From Tetracentron sinense (lineage: Eukaryota; Streptophyta; Magnoliopsida; Trochodendrales; Trochodendraceae), in NCBI GenBank assembly GCA_015143295.1, contig CM026557.1, positions 22,353,760-22,417,759 on the forward strand: a stretch of 64,000 nucleotides of DNA, given 5' to 3'. The stretch's first letter is position 1. Each line of letters starts with the position of its first letter. The notes under the pieces are model-generated. The model was not told the DNA's origin. It worked only from the letters and a program-made list of their open reading frames with translations, and did not search any database. Shown in pieces: positions 10,203-22,576 of this stretch. Both the position numbers and the translations under genes were made by a program.

Positions 10203-10796
10203 AACAGTGGCAAAGATGACTAATTAAAGCTCTAAGTTGTCTTGGATGGCTGAATCCGGATGGGTTTGGGAAGAGGCCTAAGGAGTCTATTTATATGGGT
10301 TTCTCCTTCTAAGGCTAAGTTCAACACCAATGAACCGGCTTCGGTCGGCAGACGTGAAAAAGGGTCAGCTTTGGGTAGTCCGTGGCACAAATAAGAATTG
10401 AAAATATGTTGAAAATAATAATTAAGAAAAGATGGGGGGAGAGAGAGAGAGAAATAGCCATGGAAACTTTTCCAGCGGCAGTTAACGAGTCAAGACATAA
10501 AATGAATCCAAGGAAAGATAGTGTTAAAACTTAAAAGTGTTTGTATTTATGCTGATTTGTTTTTTGTTTGATTACAACAAAGGGGGCAGTGGGGTTAGTT
10601 TTAGTGATGAAATGGTTTTGTGAGATTAAAAGAAGGTGCCGTTTGGAGCTGCATGAGGGAAGAAATGTTTGTCTCTATACCAATGTTACCTAGTTTATCA
10701 GTTAGCGCGGCTCAAATTTGGTTCTCCACTCTAGAGTAAACTTAGTTCGCTAAGAGATGATGAGATATATAATTCATTTTTTGATTCCCTTATGCT

Positions 10797-10936
10797 ATGT
10801 TTGGTTGTTCAGAAAATAGGTGAAAACATGGAAAAGAAAAAATAAAATTTAGATTTTTAATACAATTTTTAGTTGTGTTTTATCAAATTTTCTTTTCTTT
10901 TACATGTTTTCACTTATTTTCTCGGCAACCAATCAT
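10797..10936. repeat. MITE-like foldback
   Basis: The left side GTTTGGTTGTTCAGAAAATAG is mirrored by the right side TATTTTCTCGGCAACCAAT, with GTGAAAACATG against CATGTTTTCAC inside. Ends resemble those of the element at 6313-6568, so they may be relatives. Confidence 0.5.
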
Positions 10937-10939
10937 AAG

Positions 10940-12154
10940 GTTAGGTTCTTTAATTTGCTCAGCAAAAGCATTGTGTCTTACTTTTTACCGCGTTCATAGA
11001 TGGGTTTGGAAGTACAAACAATCTCATCTTCATGGAGCTTGCGTTTTCAACACACTAGCAAACACCCCGTGCGATGCACGGATGTTAGTAATAAAAACAA
11101 AGAAAATGAACTCACATTAATATTTTATAAATAACTACACTGAGTTAAATTAAAATATGTTATTTCAAAAAAAACAAAATTACCAACAAATAATTTAAAT
11201 AATCTGATTATTTTGAACTACTCATATTTTGGATTATATTGGAATAGAGTTCCCTGATAGATATATATATATAGGACAAAAAAAGAATGCAAAATTATAT
11301 ACCCATTATCCCTTTGGTTATTTACTTTGCAAGCAAAATCTCTATCTACTTGTTCCTTCTTCAATGCATATAATCTAAATCTTTCAAGGAACCCATGATC
11401 CTCATGCCAGTAAAGACAATGATGATGGAGATGTTGATTCAGTATGTAATGTCACAAAATAGTGGTAACATGGCAACAATACCGTTGTTAGACCATTGAG
11501 TTTGATGTTTTGATCATAAATTCAATTCGATTTTTAGACCGATTAGACGGTTAGTCTACATCCCAAGCAACTTCAATAGTCTAATAGTCATTTAAAGATT
11601 AAATTAACCAGTTCCAACAGTTGAGTTGGCTTCACCCTTGATTCAAGCCAAGGCTTTCTCACCCCAAATAAATACATAACACAAACATGCATTTTCAATT
11701 GAGAACCATAAAAAAAATCTCATATTTGAAAATTTTCTATCTCTTATGCTGATAATTTACACAAACTATAATTAATAATTAATATTCATGCTGCAGTTAG
11801 ATTCTATGACAGGTTGAACATCCAAACACTCAATAGAGAAATAGAGAAATAATAACCGCAAAAGAAATTTATACATAAGTTTCTTCATTTTTTCTCATTT
11901 TTCTCTTCTAACTAACCTTACATATTCAATATGATATTATAGAACACATTTTGGGAGCTGAGAACATATTTTAATGCTTTAATACTTTGTGGGAATAGGC
12001 TTAGCATTGCTCATTTAATAAACAACATATGGTAAAATATAAAAGAAAAGGCATAAGAAAACAAAAGTCAATTATTGTTTTTTGGAAAATGATTAACTTA
12101 GTGGCTGTTTTCATTATATAACAAAATGACCCATCCTAATTGGTTCATGCGGCA
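10940..12154. other. Gene-free AT-rich stretch
   Basis: No supported gene. AT-rich with short simple repeats such as a TATATATATATA run near 11262. Confidence 0.5.
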
Positions 12155-12300
12155 CTTTTTAACACTTACCAACTGTGATTAAGATTCACTCACCCCTAGG
12201 GTTAAGCAATCCAACCTTATTTTTAGAAAGAAAAAAATAATAAAAATCTTAACTTTAATATTTAGTTAAGATTAACCAGGGTTAAAGGGGTGACTAATCA
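12155..12300. mobile_element. MITE family 'ACGTGTCCC', copy 2 (partial)
   Basis: It shares AACTGTGATTAAGATTCACTC with the 13831-14155 units and ends TTAACCAGGGTTAAAGGGG. The two halves are weak inverted copies around an A-rich centre. Confidence 0.45.
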
Positions 12301-12979
12301 ATACTCTTATTTTTTCATGTTCATAATGTAGATCTCCACACCCTTACCTCTTGACCCAATGGTTGGGTGTGGCCTCTCTCAATCGAGAGAGGTCTCGTAA
12401 TGAGTAGTAAGCTATAATCTCCAATGCTAACCACTAACCAAACCTCTAATCATTGATACTAACAATCTCCAATACTAACCACTAACCATTGATACTAACG
12501 CATGATAAATGATATCCACAGCAAAAAAAAAAGAAATCTAACTCTCCACGTATGCAAAAATCGTGGTGAATTAGTCTATTCATTGTCCTAGCTTGTGAAG
12601 GTGACCATTCCAACTATAGATCTTCGATTACCCTTCTTCTCCTTCCATAATGTTGCCACCCTTAGTGGAGATCCCTCCAACAGGCTGCCCTAACTGGAGT
12701 GGGCCTTGTGGAGACCCAGACTGGGAAATGCTCAGCTTCGAGGAGTTTCTGTACTAATTTTGGGGCACCCATATACCTTCAAAACAACGGCTGAATGATT
12801 TGTAGGGATGCCACAGCAGCCGGAAGTCTTCGGGTATGGAGCCTGTATTTCTGAAAGTGCTTAAAAATCCTCCATCATCTTCATCAGCAAAAGAAAGAAA
12901 GGAGAATAAACACGGAGAATCAAAACCCACATCCAAAATTTATCTCTTCAGGGCGTTGACATCGAGAGCTGCCATGATA

Positions 12980-13096
12980 TCGGCCACCATGGAGGACATC
13001 TTCTCCGTTGGCACATTACAATCGTCAAAAATGATTTCATCAGCCGCCATGGACGAACTCTTCTCCGTCGGCAACATTACAATTGTCAAAAATGAT
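12980..13096. repeat. Two-copy 60-bp tandem duplication
   Basis: 12980-13034 and 13040-13096 are about 85% alike; both contain CCATGGA, TCTTCTCCGT and TCAAAAATGAT. Both carry an open frame on either strand, but no protein family is recognisable. Confidence 0.75.
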
Positions 13097-13830
13097 ACTC
13101 CAAGCAACGGAAATCACGTGTTTGCTTAAATAGGCATCAGGGGAGTCTCTGAAAATCTCGTAATTGTTGTCAACATTAAAGAAATAAAGATGAGAGGGGG
13201 CCTTTCGTATTAATTGCACACCCTCTCCACGACTCCACCCCCTCTTTATTTTTGTAACTGCCATAGGGTTTTTGAGAGTGAGATTTTCTATCTCATTAAA
13301 GATTCCATAAAACGGTCTTTTAAGATTACCAAAACAAACAAAGAAACTGATGAGAGAGAATTAGAGAAGCCTTAGATTATGAAAACGTGTGAGGGGATTA
13401 ATGAGAGAATTATGAAACGTAGTAAAAATTGAGGGTCCCACTCATGCTTTTAATGTGATGATGTGGCCTCACAAATGAAGAGGAAGCTTAGGTGGCTTCA
13501 CAAAAAAAAATAACATGCTTAGGTGGCGTAAGGAGAAAGGTTTTCACTCTAGCATATAGGAGTAGTATAGATTTTCTGCTTCAATAAATGACTTTAAAGG
13601 GCTATTTTTGTGAAAAACCCCCATCCTTTCAGCTATTTGTAAATATTCTCTTTCCTTTTGTGATTTTGCATTCTACCCCCCACCAACTTTTAAATCTTTT
13701 GTAAGTCCACCATTCCATCCATAATTTAGTTAGCTAGTGTTGAATTTTTTAGAAATCACATTTTAAACCTTTTTTGATTTAAGGAGATATGTAAAAACTT
13801 CTCAAAAGAGACGAAGTGCTTGGAATTGGA

Positions 13831-14155
13831 ACCCACTAACTATGGTTAAGATTCACTCACCCCTATGATTCATCTATCTAACTTAGTTTTTAGAAAAAAA
13901 ATATTAAACTTAGGTTGCTTATGCTTAACCACAGTTAAAGGGGGCTTTACAAGCCACCACATGCCCCTTTTAACACCCACTAATTGTTGTTAAAATTCAC
14001 TCACCTCTAAGGTTCATCCACTTGACCTTGGATTTTAGAAAAATTATAAAAGAAAATATTAACATTATGTTGATTATGATTAGCCATAGTTAAAGGGGGC
14101 TCTACAAGCTATCACGTGTCCTTTTTAACACCCACTAATGGTGGTTAAGATTCAC
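13831..14155. repeat. Tandem array of the 'ACGTGTCCC' MITE-like unit, cut by an LTR
   Basis: Units begin with ACCCACTAA-like sequence at 13831, 13975 and 14130 (periods 144 and 155). Each runs through GGTTAAGATTCACTCACC, an A-rich middle and GTTAAAGGGGGCT. The third unit stops after 26 bp at GATTCAC, where the Tekay LTR starts (14156). Confidence 0.75.
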
Positions 14156-16299
14156 TGTCGTGCCCCAAAATCTCATCTAGGTTAATGTGAGACTTTGACA
14201 CGCGACTTAACCATTAACTTCCATAATTTTCTGTCATAAAGTATATAAGGCAATTATAAAAATATGAACCTAAAATTTTTTCTTTAAATAAATTATGATC
14301 AAGTCTAATGTCTGGAATAAAACTAAACCAAAATCTATAATTTAAATCATTCATCCTAATTCTCATCTATCAACTCAATCTAACCATAAATCCAACATTA
14401 AGTTTATTACAATGTCTTAACTCCAAATATAAATACTGATACTCTAATTTCTAGGAAATGGTTAACGGTCAAAATTCCATTCACCATCGGGGTAATCACC
14501 TGTTGGCTTTTCCTCTTCATCCTCGTACTATTCCTCTTCCCAAGGTCCTGGAGCACAGATATCAAACCTAGAACCTGCCGACAACAAAAGTCATCGGCTG
14601 AGTAACAAGTTACCCTATGTATATATAAAATCCTAGCTAACAATATAACAATATTTAATATAAAACATAATTTGGAATTGAATATGACATGTAAACATAT
14701 AAACAATTCAGAATGCAGAAGTATAATTCAATTTCAATTCTTACACGTGATCATTTGTACTTGTTTCTCTTGTTTATCTTACATAGCTTTCTTGTTCATG
14801 AATGCATCCAACAACATACATAGTGCAATAACTTAAAATAACTCTATCTTATATATTGGGTAGAGATTAACATATATCCTAATTTCCGAGGTACCACACG
14901 GTTTACACATTATCTGGTGCATACGACTTGTCTACACATTATCCGGTGTATACGGCTTGTCTACACATTAACCGGTGTATACGGCTTGTCATGTTTTGAT
15001 CTTAGGCTTGTGGGTACTCGGTCGGTGCAAAACTCAATCATACAGTTATGCTCGTGTCCTTATGTACTTGTATAATACTTGTCATCTTGTTTATTCTTAT
15101 GCTTTTACATGTTGAATTTCGTGAATAAGTGCGAGTGAAATAATAATGATTGTAAATCATACACCAATTTAAACATGCAGAATTTCTTATAAATGATCAA
15201 TATAAAATATAGATTGATCAAGTTTTCGACAATAAAATAAGAACAATTATATCTATCATGCCTCAAATTTCAAAAGATAATTTTTATAAAATAAATCTCA
15301 CAGAACCCTAGTTTCATAACACATCAAATTTTCAAAGCAAGCTCATAATTGTTTCATCAATCTCAACCATCATCCTTTCTTCCATTCACTATCATACATA
15401 CACCACAAATTCATTCTCTTTCCCCTTATTGATATGATTAATAAAATCATAAGAAAACAACTCTAAGCATCACAATCCATCTTGCATAATAAAAATCATA
15501 GGGAAACCTCTCTAAACATCAAAATCCATCTTGCATAATAAAAATCATAAGGAAACCTCTCTAAACATCAAAATCCATCTTGCATAATAAAAATCATAAG
15601 GAAAACATCTTTAAATATCATAATTATCTTTCATAGGAGATTAATATGTTATAAACATGCTTAATCTTGTTTTTCATGCTTTAGATCTAACTCTTTCATA
15701 TTACTTGTATTAAAATCACCATATTGGTAGGAAGGAATTTATATTTACCTCTCTAGATCGCTTCCCTACTATCACGCGCTTGCGAATGAGATTGATCTAA
15801 GCCTTTTCACCCTTCTTCCTTGCAAAACCTTTGATCTCTCCTCTTAGATCTCTCAAAATCTCATTCTCTCACTCTCTTTTAGGTTTAGAAAGTTTTAGAA
15901 ACACTAAGAAACCCTCAACTCACGAATATAAGGAGTATTTATAGTGTTGGGAGCCTTAGCGACTCCAAAAATCGAAAAATCACGCAAAAGAGGCCCAAAA
16001 CGGCATTGTAGGCGATCAATCGCCGTCAGCGGTGATCGATCGCCGCCGGTGGGCGATCGATCGGCTGGAGCGCCGATCCAAATTTTTTTTTGAAAAAAAC
16101 TCTTTTGCTACTTTTTTATTATCTTCCTTTTCATAAAATTAAACTTCGAAAACGACTTAAATTGAATATTTTATTTGGGTTTTAAAATCGATACTTTTCA
16201 CATTAATTTGCAGGCTTAAACATATTAAAATTAAAAACATGTTTTTATAGCATTTAATAAACATTACAAGTATTAAGAATAATAAATTCGGGCTCTACA
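14156..16299 (-). repeat. 3' LTR of the Tekay-type element
   Basis: The LTR has internal tandem repeats: a 29-bp unit three times at about 14905-14990 (ACACATTA.CCGGTGTATACG) and a 49-bp unit about 3.5 times at 15440-15610 (CTTGCATAATAAAAATCATA). A promoter-like CTATAAATACTCC lies near 15930-15943, followed by a GATCGATCG-rich stretch at 16010-16075. Confidence 0.88.
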
Positions 16300-16342
16300 T
16301 CCTTCCCTCCTTAAAAGAATCTCGTACTCGAAATTACATACC

Positions 16343-17512
16343 TTACTTAAACAAGTGGGGGTATTTCTCCCGGACTTCATCTTCTTTTTCCCAAGTGGCC
16401 TCTTCAACGGAGTAATGTTGCCAACGAAGGAGGACAAAATGGATAGTCTTCCTGCGTAGAACATGCTCTTTTTTATCCAGAATTTGAACCGATTGTTCTA
16501 TCATTATTAAATCTTGTCGAATTTCCGGAGGTTCAAAGTCAATGATGTGTGATAGATCTTGAATGTACTTACTCAACATAGAAACATGGAAGACATTATG
16601 AACTGCTGGCATGTGCGGAGGCAGGGTAATCCTGTATGTCACTTCTCCTACTCTCCTGATAATCTCAAAAGGTCCAACATACCTTGGGCTTAACTTGCCT
16701 CTCTTACCAAACCTCATAATCCTCTTTGTAGGAGATATTTTGACAAAAACGTAATCTCCAACTTGAAATTCAAAATCTCTTCTCTGGGTGTCAGTATAAT
16801 TCTTCTGTCTACTCTGAGCAGTTTTTAATCTTTTCCTGATCAAGTTAACCCTGTCTGCGGTCTGTTCAACTAACTCGGGACCTAGAAGTTTTCTCTCTCC
16901 TACTTCATCGCAACAAAGAGAAGACCGATAACTCCTACTATACAAGGCTTCAAACGGTGTCATTTAAATGCTTACTTGATAACTGTTGTTATAAGCAAAT
17001 TCAACTAAGGGTAAATGCTCATCTCAACTGCCTTGAAAATCAAGCATACACAATCGGAGCATATCTTCAATAACCTGATTCACTCTCTCTGTCTGACCAT
17101 CTATTTGAGAACGAAATGCCGTGCTGAAATCCAGGTGAGATCTCATGGCTTGTTGAAAACTCCTCCAAAATCTTGATGTAAACCTTGTGTCTCTATCAGA
17201 AACTATATTGACAGGTACTCCATGGAGGCGTACTACTTCCTTAATATACAGTTCCGCTAACTTGTTAGCATTATAAGTAGTCCGATAAGGGAGAAAATGA
17301 GCTGACTTAATCAGACGGTCTAGCACTACCTAAATAGCATCAAAATTCTTAGTTGTCATTGACAATCCCACAATAAAATCCATTGATATATTTTCCCACT
17401 TCCATTCAGGAATGGGAAGAGGTTGCAATAGTCCTACAGGTCTCTTATGTTCAGCCTTCACTTGTTGACAAACCAAACATTGAGATACATGAGTAGCCAC
17501 ATCTCTCTTCAT
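16343..17512 (-). pseudogene. Integrase and chromodomain remnant (Tekay-type)
   Basis: Minus-strand segments in one frame (17512-17330, 17326-17024, 16963-16343) split by two stop regions. The first holds the end of the zinc-binding region ([14 protein letters not shown]) and MDFIVGL with the first catalytic D. The second carries SDRDTRF with the second D and the glutamate region. The third has the GPY/F-like module (YVGPFEIIRRVGEVTYRI), then VHNVFHVSML and a C-terminal chromodomain-like VEEATWEKEDEVREKYPHLF. That ending is typical of Tekay chromoviruses, whose chromodomain is thought to steer integration. Non-functional. Confidence 0.85.
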
Positions 17513-18083
17513 ATTCCTTCACCAATAGTGCCTCTTGAGATTTTGGTTCATCTTAGTACCACCAGGAAGAACTGTATACTTAGATCGATGTGCTTCATCC
17601 AAAATCTCTCATCTCAATTCTTCATTATTTGGGACACATAATCTGCTTTTAAATGTGATGGCCCCTTCTCCATTAATTGAGAAATCATCTTGACAATTTC
17701 AAGGACTTGGCTCGATAAGCTAACAATTCTTCATCAAACCCTTACAACTATATGATTATGACTCGAATATATGATCTAACTGCAATATTAGCTACCAACA
17801 GTCTAGAAGTACAAAGACTGAAACTTGTTTCGTTGTTAGACATGTCTTCTAACAATTTCCACAATTTGACCCTTAAATGTGCCAATAAACCAGAGGGCTT
17901 TCTACTAAGTGCATCTGCTACAACATTAGCTTTCCCCGTATGATATTGAATCGAACAATCATAATCTTTTAGGAACTCTACTCATTGACACTGTCTCAAG
18001 TTAAGCTCTTTCTGAGAGAATAAGTACTTGAGGCTTTTGTGATCTGTAAAAATTTCAAACTCTTCTCTATACAAATAGTCTCG

Positions 18084-19326
18084 TCAAATCTTTAGAACAA
18101 AAACCACTACTGCTAGCTCTAAATCATGAGTAGGGTAGTTCTTCTCATGGTTCTTCAATTGCCGAGATGCATAGGCAATGACTTTACCATGTTGCATGAG
18201 AACACAACCTAATCCAACATGTGAAGCATCACTGTAAACCACAAATCTACCACTACCTAATGGAACAGTGAGAACTGGGTCCGTAGGAAGGCACTTCTTC
18301 AATTCTAAGAAACTCTGCTCGCATTTATCATCCCATGTGAACTTGGTATTTTTCTTGGTCAGGTAAGTATGTGGTGCTGCCAAGCTAGAGAATCCCTCTA
18401 CAAATCTTCTATAATAACTTGCGAGGCCTAGGAAACTCCTGATTTCTGTAACACTCTTTGGCCTATCCCAATCTACAACAGCTTCAATCTCGACAGAGTC
18501 TACTGAAATCCCTTTTGATAATACGACATGGCCTAGAAATGTCACTTTCTCAAGTCAAAATTCGCATTTACTCCAACTTATGCTCTCTCAAAGTCTCAAG
18601 TGTAACCCGAAGATGCTTCTCATGATCCTCCTGGGTTGGTGAGTATACAAGGATGTCGTCTACAAAAACTATCACATGACAATCCAAGGCTGGTTTGAAT
18701 ACTCTATTCATCAAGTCCATAAATGTTGCAGGAGCATTTGTTAAGCTGAAAGGCATAACCAGAAACTCAAAGTGTCCATATCTCGTTCTAAATGCTGATT
18801 TAGGGATATCTTCTGATTTAATCTTCAACTAGTGATGCCCTGACCTTAGATCTATCTTAGAAAAGAATTTTGTTCCCTTTAACTGGTCGAACAGATCATC
18901 AATCCGTGGCAACGGGTATTTATTCTTTATTGTGACCTTGTTTAGTTGTCTATAGTCGATGCACATCCTTATCGACCCGTCTTTCTTCTTTACAAAGAGA
19001 ACTGGAGCTCCCCATGGTGACACATTTGGTCTAATGAAACCTTGTTCCAGTGATTCCTCAATTTGTACCTTTAACTCCTTTAATTCTGCTGGAGTCATCC
19101 TATACGGTGCTCTAGAAATCGGTGCAATGCATGGAGCTAAGTCAATGACAAATTCAATCTCCCTATCTGGTGGTAACCCTGGTAACTCGTCAGGAAAAAC
19201 ATCTATGAACTTACTAATTACTGGAATGACAGATCCATCTTTTCCTTTTGGATTCGAAAGACTTAAGGCTGTGAATCTAGCAATGTCTTTCTTCTTCAAT
19301 CTTGTAAAATGGAAGGGAGTTTCCAT
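18084..19326 (-). pseudogene. Reverse transcriptase / RNase H remnant (Tekay-type)
   Basis: Minus-strand segments 19326-18829 and 18828-18568 share a frame and are split by a stop; 18545-18084 lies in another frame. They cover the pre-RT linker ([15 protein letters not shown]), RT fingers ([20 protein letters not shown]), the catalytic FVDD box ([12 protein letters not shown]) and the RNase H start ([18 protein letters not shown]). Below 18084 RNase H continues but is broken. Confidence 0.85.
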
Positions 19327-19539
19327 TAACTGACTTGAATTTCACCATTTTCTCAAAACAATCTACTTGTTAATGGTAAGCTGCAAACCAATCCATTCCA
19401 AGAATGACATCAAAATCTTAGAAGTCTAAGATGATTAGGTCTACCGGTAACTCATGTTGTCCCACTTGGATGACACAAGCTCGATATACTTGGTTGGTGA
19501 CTACTAATCTACCAATAGGAGTCGAGATTGATAACTTCT

Positions 19540-21098
19540 TATCTAACTGGCTCGGTTCTTAAACAAATCCCTTTGCAAAACTAGGTGTAACAAATGAGTG
19601 TGTTGCTCCCGTGTCAATCAATACATGTGCCAGACATTCATTAATCAACAGGGTGTCTAAGTTATTACATAACTAAGTGTCAATCTCGTGTTATCCATAT
19701 AATATCAGTAGTATATTTTTATCAACACGTCATAATTATAAACATCACATTAGTCATAGAAATATCACATCAAATATAGACATAATTAAAGTGTACCTTG
19801 CACCACGTCATCTGATGCCTGTGCATCATGTTCTAATATTGCAAAGACCTTGCCCTGAGTCACCAGGCGTGGCTGCTGCTGCGAGGGCTGCTGGGATTTA
19901 GGAGCCTAAGGAGGCTTCTGCTGTGGTGCCTATCTGGTAGGTGGCTTATTCCCCTGAGCATGGGTCTGCTGAGTGGTCTACTGGCTATGGTGAGGACAAT
20001 CTCTAATCCGGTGTCCCATTTGTCCGCACTGAAAACATATACCAGTAAGTGCTCGACATTCGCCCGCTGGATGTCTCTTTCCACAATGTGCACACACATC
20101 AAACATAGGTGCAGAAGACTTAGGCTGTGCATACCGAGTGACTTGAGAAATAGTAGGGCGAGGCACAGTAGGTGCAGATGGAGGTGCTGGCCTCTGATAA
20201 GGAGTCGGCCTAGCTGCTGGTGGTTGACCTGAAAATTTGGGCCTCTTATCTTGTGGTCCAAACCCTCTTAGTTGTCCCCTACTAAACTTCTCTTTCTGAT
20301 TCATCTCTTTTTTCTTCAAGAATTCCTCTAAATTCTTTTCAGCCAACTGAGCCCTATTGTTCACCTCAGCGAAAGTCTCGAGTTGAAACATTGAGACTCG
20401 GTCTCGAATAAAGTCTCTCAACCCTCTTTCAAACTTCCTTGTTTTCATCACTTCTGTGGCAATCATGTGAGGTGCGAACCTTGAAAGTTCGGAGAACTTG
20501 CTCCCGTACTCGGCCACTGACATCTTCCCTTGTTCAAGAGTGAGGAATTCTGCTTCTTTCTTTTCCCAAATAACCACTGGAAAGTATTTCTTATAAAACA
20601 CATCTAGGAATTCCCCCCCCCCCCCCATGTCCATGGTTGGCCCGCTCTAGTCAAATCCCTAGTCCTGGAGGCTGCTCTCCACCCATGTTCTGTTTCACAT
20701 TCCATTACAAAGGCCGCCCATGTTACTCTTTTAATATTTGTGAGAGACATAACTGAAAATATCTTCTCCAGCTGTAAGATCCATGCCTCTACAGCTATTG
20801 GATCTGTGGTCCCATTGAATGACGGAAGCCTCAATCTCCGAAATGCCTCAATCCCTGCATGTGTCCTAGGTGGAGGGGGTGTATGTGCTTCTGCAGGTCC
20901 AGGAGTAGCTGCAGCAGGTTGGCTGGCTGCAAGGACTGCGATGGTCTGGGCAATCGATCCTAGCACTTCAGTCAAGTCAGGCTGGTCATTACCAATTGGA
21001 TGTCCTCCAATATCTCTTCTAATGCTTCCCCTAATGTTATATCCACGAGCTCTACCACCGTGCCTCATTGTGATATTCCTGAGAGCAAACGGTAACAA
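19540..21098 (-). pseudogene. Gag and aspartic protease remnant (Tekay-type)
   Basis: Gag starts at 21098 or just inside it (MRHGGRARGYN) and reads LRLPSFNGTTDPIAVEAWI. A 14-base C run on the plus strand (20613-20626) coincides with a frame change, after which gag resumes at about 20630 (FLDVFYKKYFPVVIWEKKEA) to a CX2CX4HX4C knuckle (CFQCGQMGHRIRDC) near 20000-20050. A protease DTGATHSFV motif lies near 19575-19610. Several stops follow. Confidence 0.82.
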
Positions 21099-21210
21099 TT
21101 AGTCTAACTTGGAATTAATTCACTATAACACTCAAACCTTAAACTAACATCACATTGAATCCTAGCCTCTTGTATCCTAAAACATAAGCTCTAGCTAACT
21201 TAATGCCTTG

Positions 21211-21222
21211 GCTCTGATACCA
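21211..21222 (-). other. Primer binding site, initiator tRNA-Met
   Basis: The reverse complement is TGGTATCAGAGC, placed 5 bp from the end of the 5' LTR remnant, which ends at 21227. Confidence 0.9.
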
Positions 21223-21639
21223 ATTTTGTCACGCTCCAAAATCCCACCTAGGTTAATGTGAGACTTTGGCACATGACTTAACCATTAACTTCCATAATTT
21301 CCTGTCATAAAGCATATAACGCAATTCTAAAAACATGAACCTAAAAATTTTTCTTTAAATAAATTATGATTAAGTCTAATGTCTGGAATAAAACTAAATC
21401 AATATCTATAATTTAAATCATTCATCCTGATTCTCATCTATAAACTCAATCTAACCATAAATCCAGCATTAAGTCTAGTACAATATCTTAACTCCAAATA
21501 TAAATACTGATACTCTAATTTCTAGGAATGGCCAACGGTCCAAATTCCACTCACCATCGGGGTAATCACCCGTTAGCTTTTCCTCTTCCTCCTCATAATC
21601 TTCCTCTTCCCAAGGTCCATAGAGGTTTTTTTATACAAA

Positions 21640-22003
21640 AAACCCTAATTTAAATTACCAAATTTAAGATGCTTAAAACTAAATGAAGAAAGAGCATAAG
21701 TCTTTGCTTTTTTTTTTTTTTGGTTAAGAGATAATTTCATTTGCACCAAACTCATGGGGATACAAGGTAAGATGGCATCTGACTTAAAGGACACAGAATG
21801 CAAGCTTGAGCTGAGGCTACTAATTATACTCCTAGTTAAAGCCCACTGAGCCTCCACATGGGCTTCACCATTTTCTTGTCTAGGGATGAACTTGAATTCC
21901 ACTGTTCCACAAGAGGCCTGCAGCTGATGAATGCCTTCCACCAGAGTCAATGGATTCCTTGGAATCAAACTCAATAATCACCTGCTTCCAAACATGAGCA
22001 TAG
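21640..22003 (-). pseudogene. RNase H-like (LINE-type) fragment, split by a chromovirus
   Basis: On the minus strand, AHVWKQVIIEFDSKESI (about 21950-22000) is followed in another frame by TLVEGIHQLQASCGTVEFKF and IPRQENGEAHVEAQWAL. This is the C-terminal half of the RNase H fold (RVT_3 type) found in plant LINEs. The upstream part reappears beyond the inserted element (27631-27720) as VLIVSAGAY, in the same frame once the insertion is ignored. Confidence 0.65.
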
Positions 22004-22576
22004 TGTTACGGTCATTTTGTCCAGTGCTCGGCACATGGCCATGACCCGTATTTTGTAAGCCTTGTACATATGAGTCATGTAAAGTGTCCTGGGGTTTATT
22101 GAAAATTTCTTTTGTAGTCAAGGGTAGTTTAGTAAGGTAATTTGTAATGGCAGAGTTGTAAATACCCCAGTATGACTCCACTAGCAAAGAGGATGTTTCC
22201 TTCTGTAAAATGGTGAAATGTTTATTTTCCTACCTTGAGGAGAGGTGAGCAAGGTGAGTCCTTAGCCCATGTCCCTTTGAGTTTGTAGCAAGCTCAATCT
22301 CCTCACTAATTGTAGTCTGTAAAGAGTTGCTTGGAAGGATCAATAAAGCTTAAAGTTGCTTTCAATCGGTGTTGCGTGTTGCTACGTGTTGCTTACTTTG
22401 TCCCTTACTGACTTGGTGTGCATCTTACCACTTGGGAATATTTCTCGGGTAAGTATCTTGTGGTTGGCTGACTCGCAGGTGTAGCCGAGTGCCGAACGGT
22501 CGCTTCGCTTACAAAAAGGTTGGACCATGACAGTTGGTATCAGAGCGGTCATTGTGATCCTCTAGAAGATGGAATC

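Larger units (their letters stand above)
14156..21618 (-). mobile_element. Decayed Ty3/gypsy chromovirus, Tekay-type
   Basis: Minus-strand LTR retrotransposon. The 3' LTR is 14156-16299 (2144 bp, TGTAGAGCCC...CACGACA in element orientation), preceded by a purine-rich PPT (reverse of 16300-16317). The 5' LTR survives only as 21227-21618; alignment with the 3' LTR stops after CCCAAGGTCC. The primer site TGGTATCAGAGC (reverse of 21211-21222) matches initiator tRNA-Met. Internal order is gag, protease, RT, RNase H, integrase and a C-terminal chromodomain-like module, as in Tekay elements. Every domain is interrupted by stops or frame changes, so the copy is dead. The right-hand truncation removed the second target site. 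Confidence 0.9.

Noticed and set aside
12754-13264. Possible small gene around the 60-bp duplication
   Set aside because: Frames are short on both strands, with no family and no splice-supported continuation.
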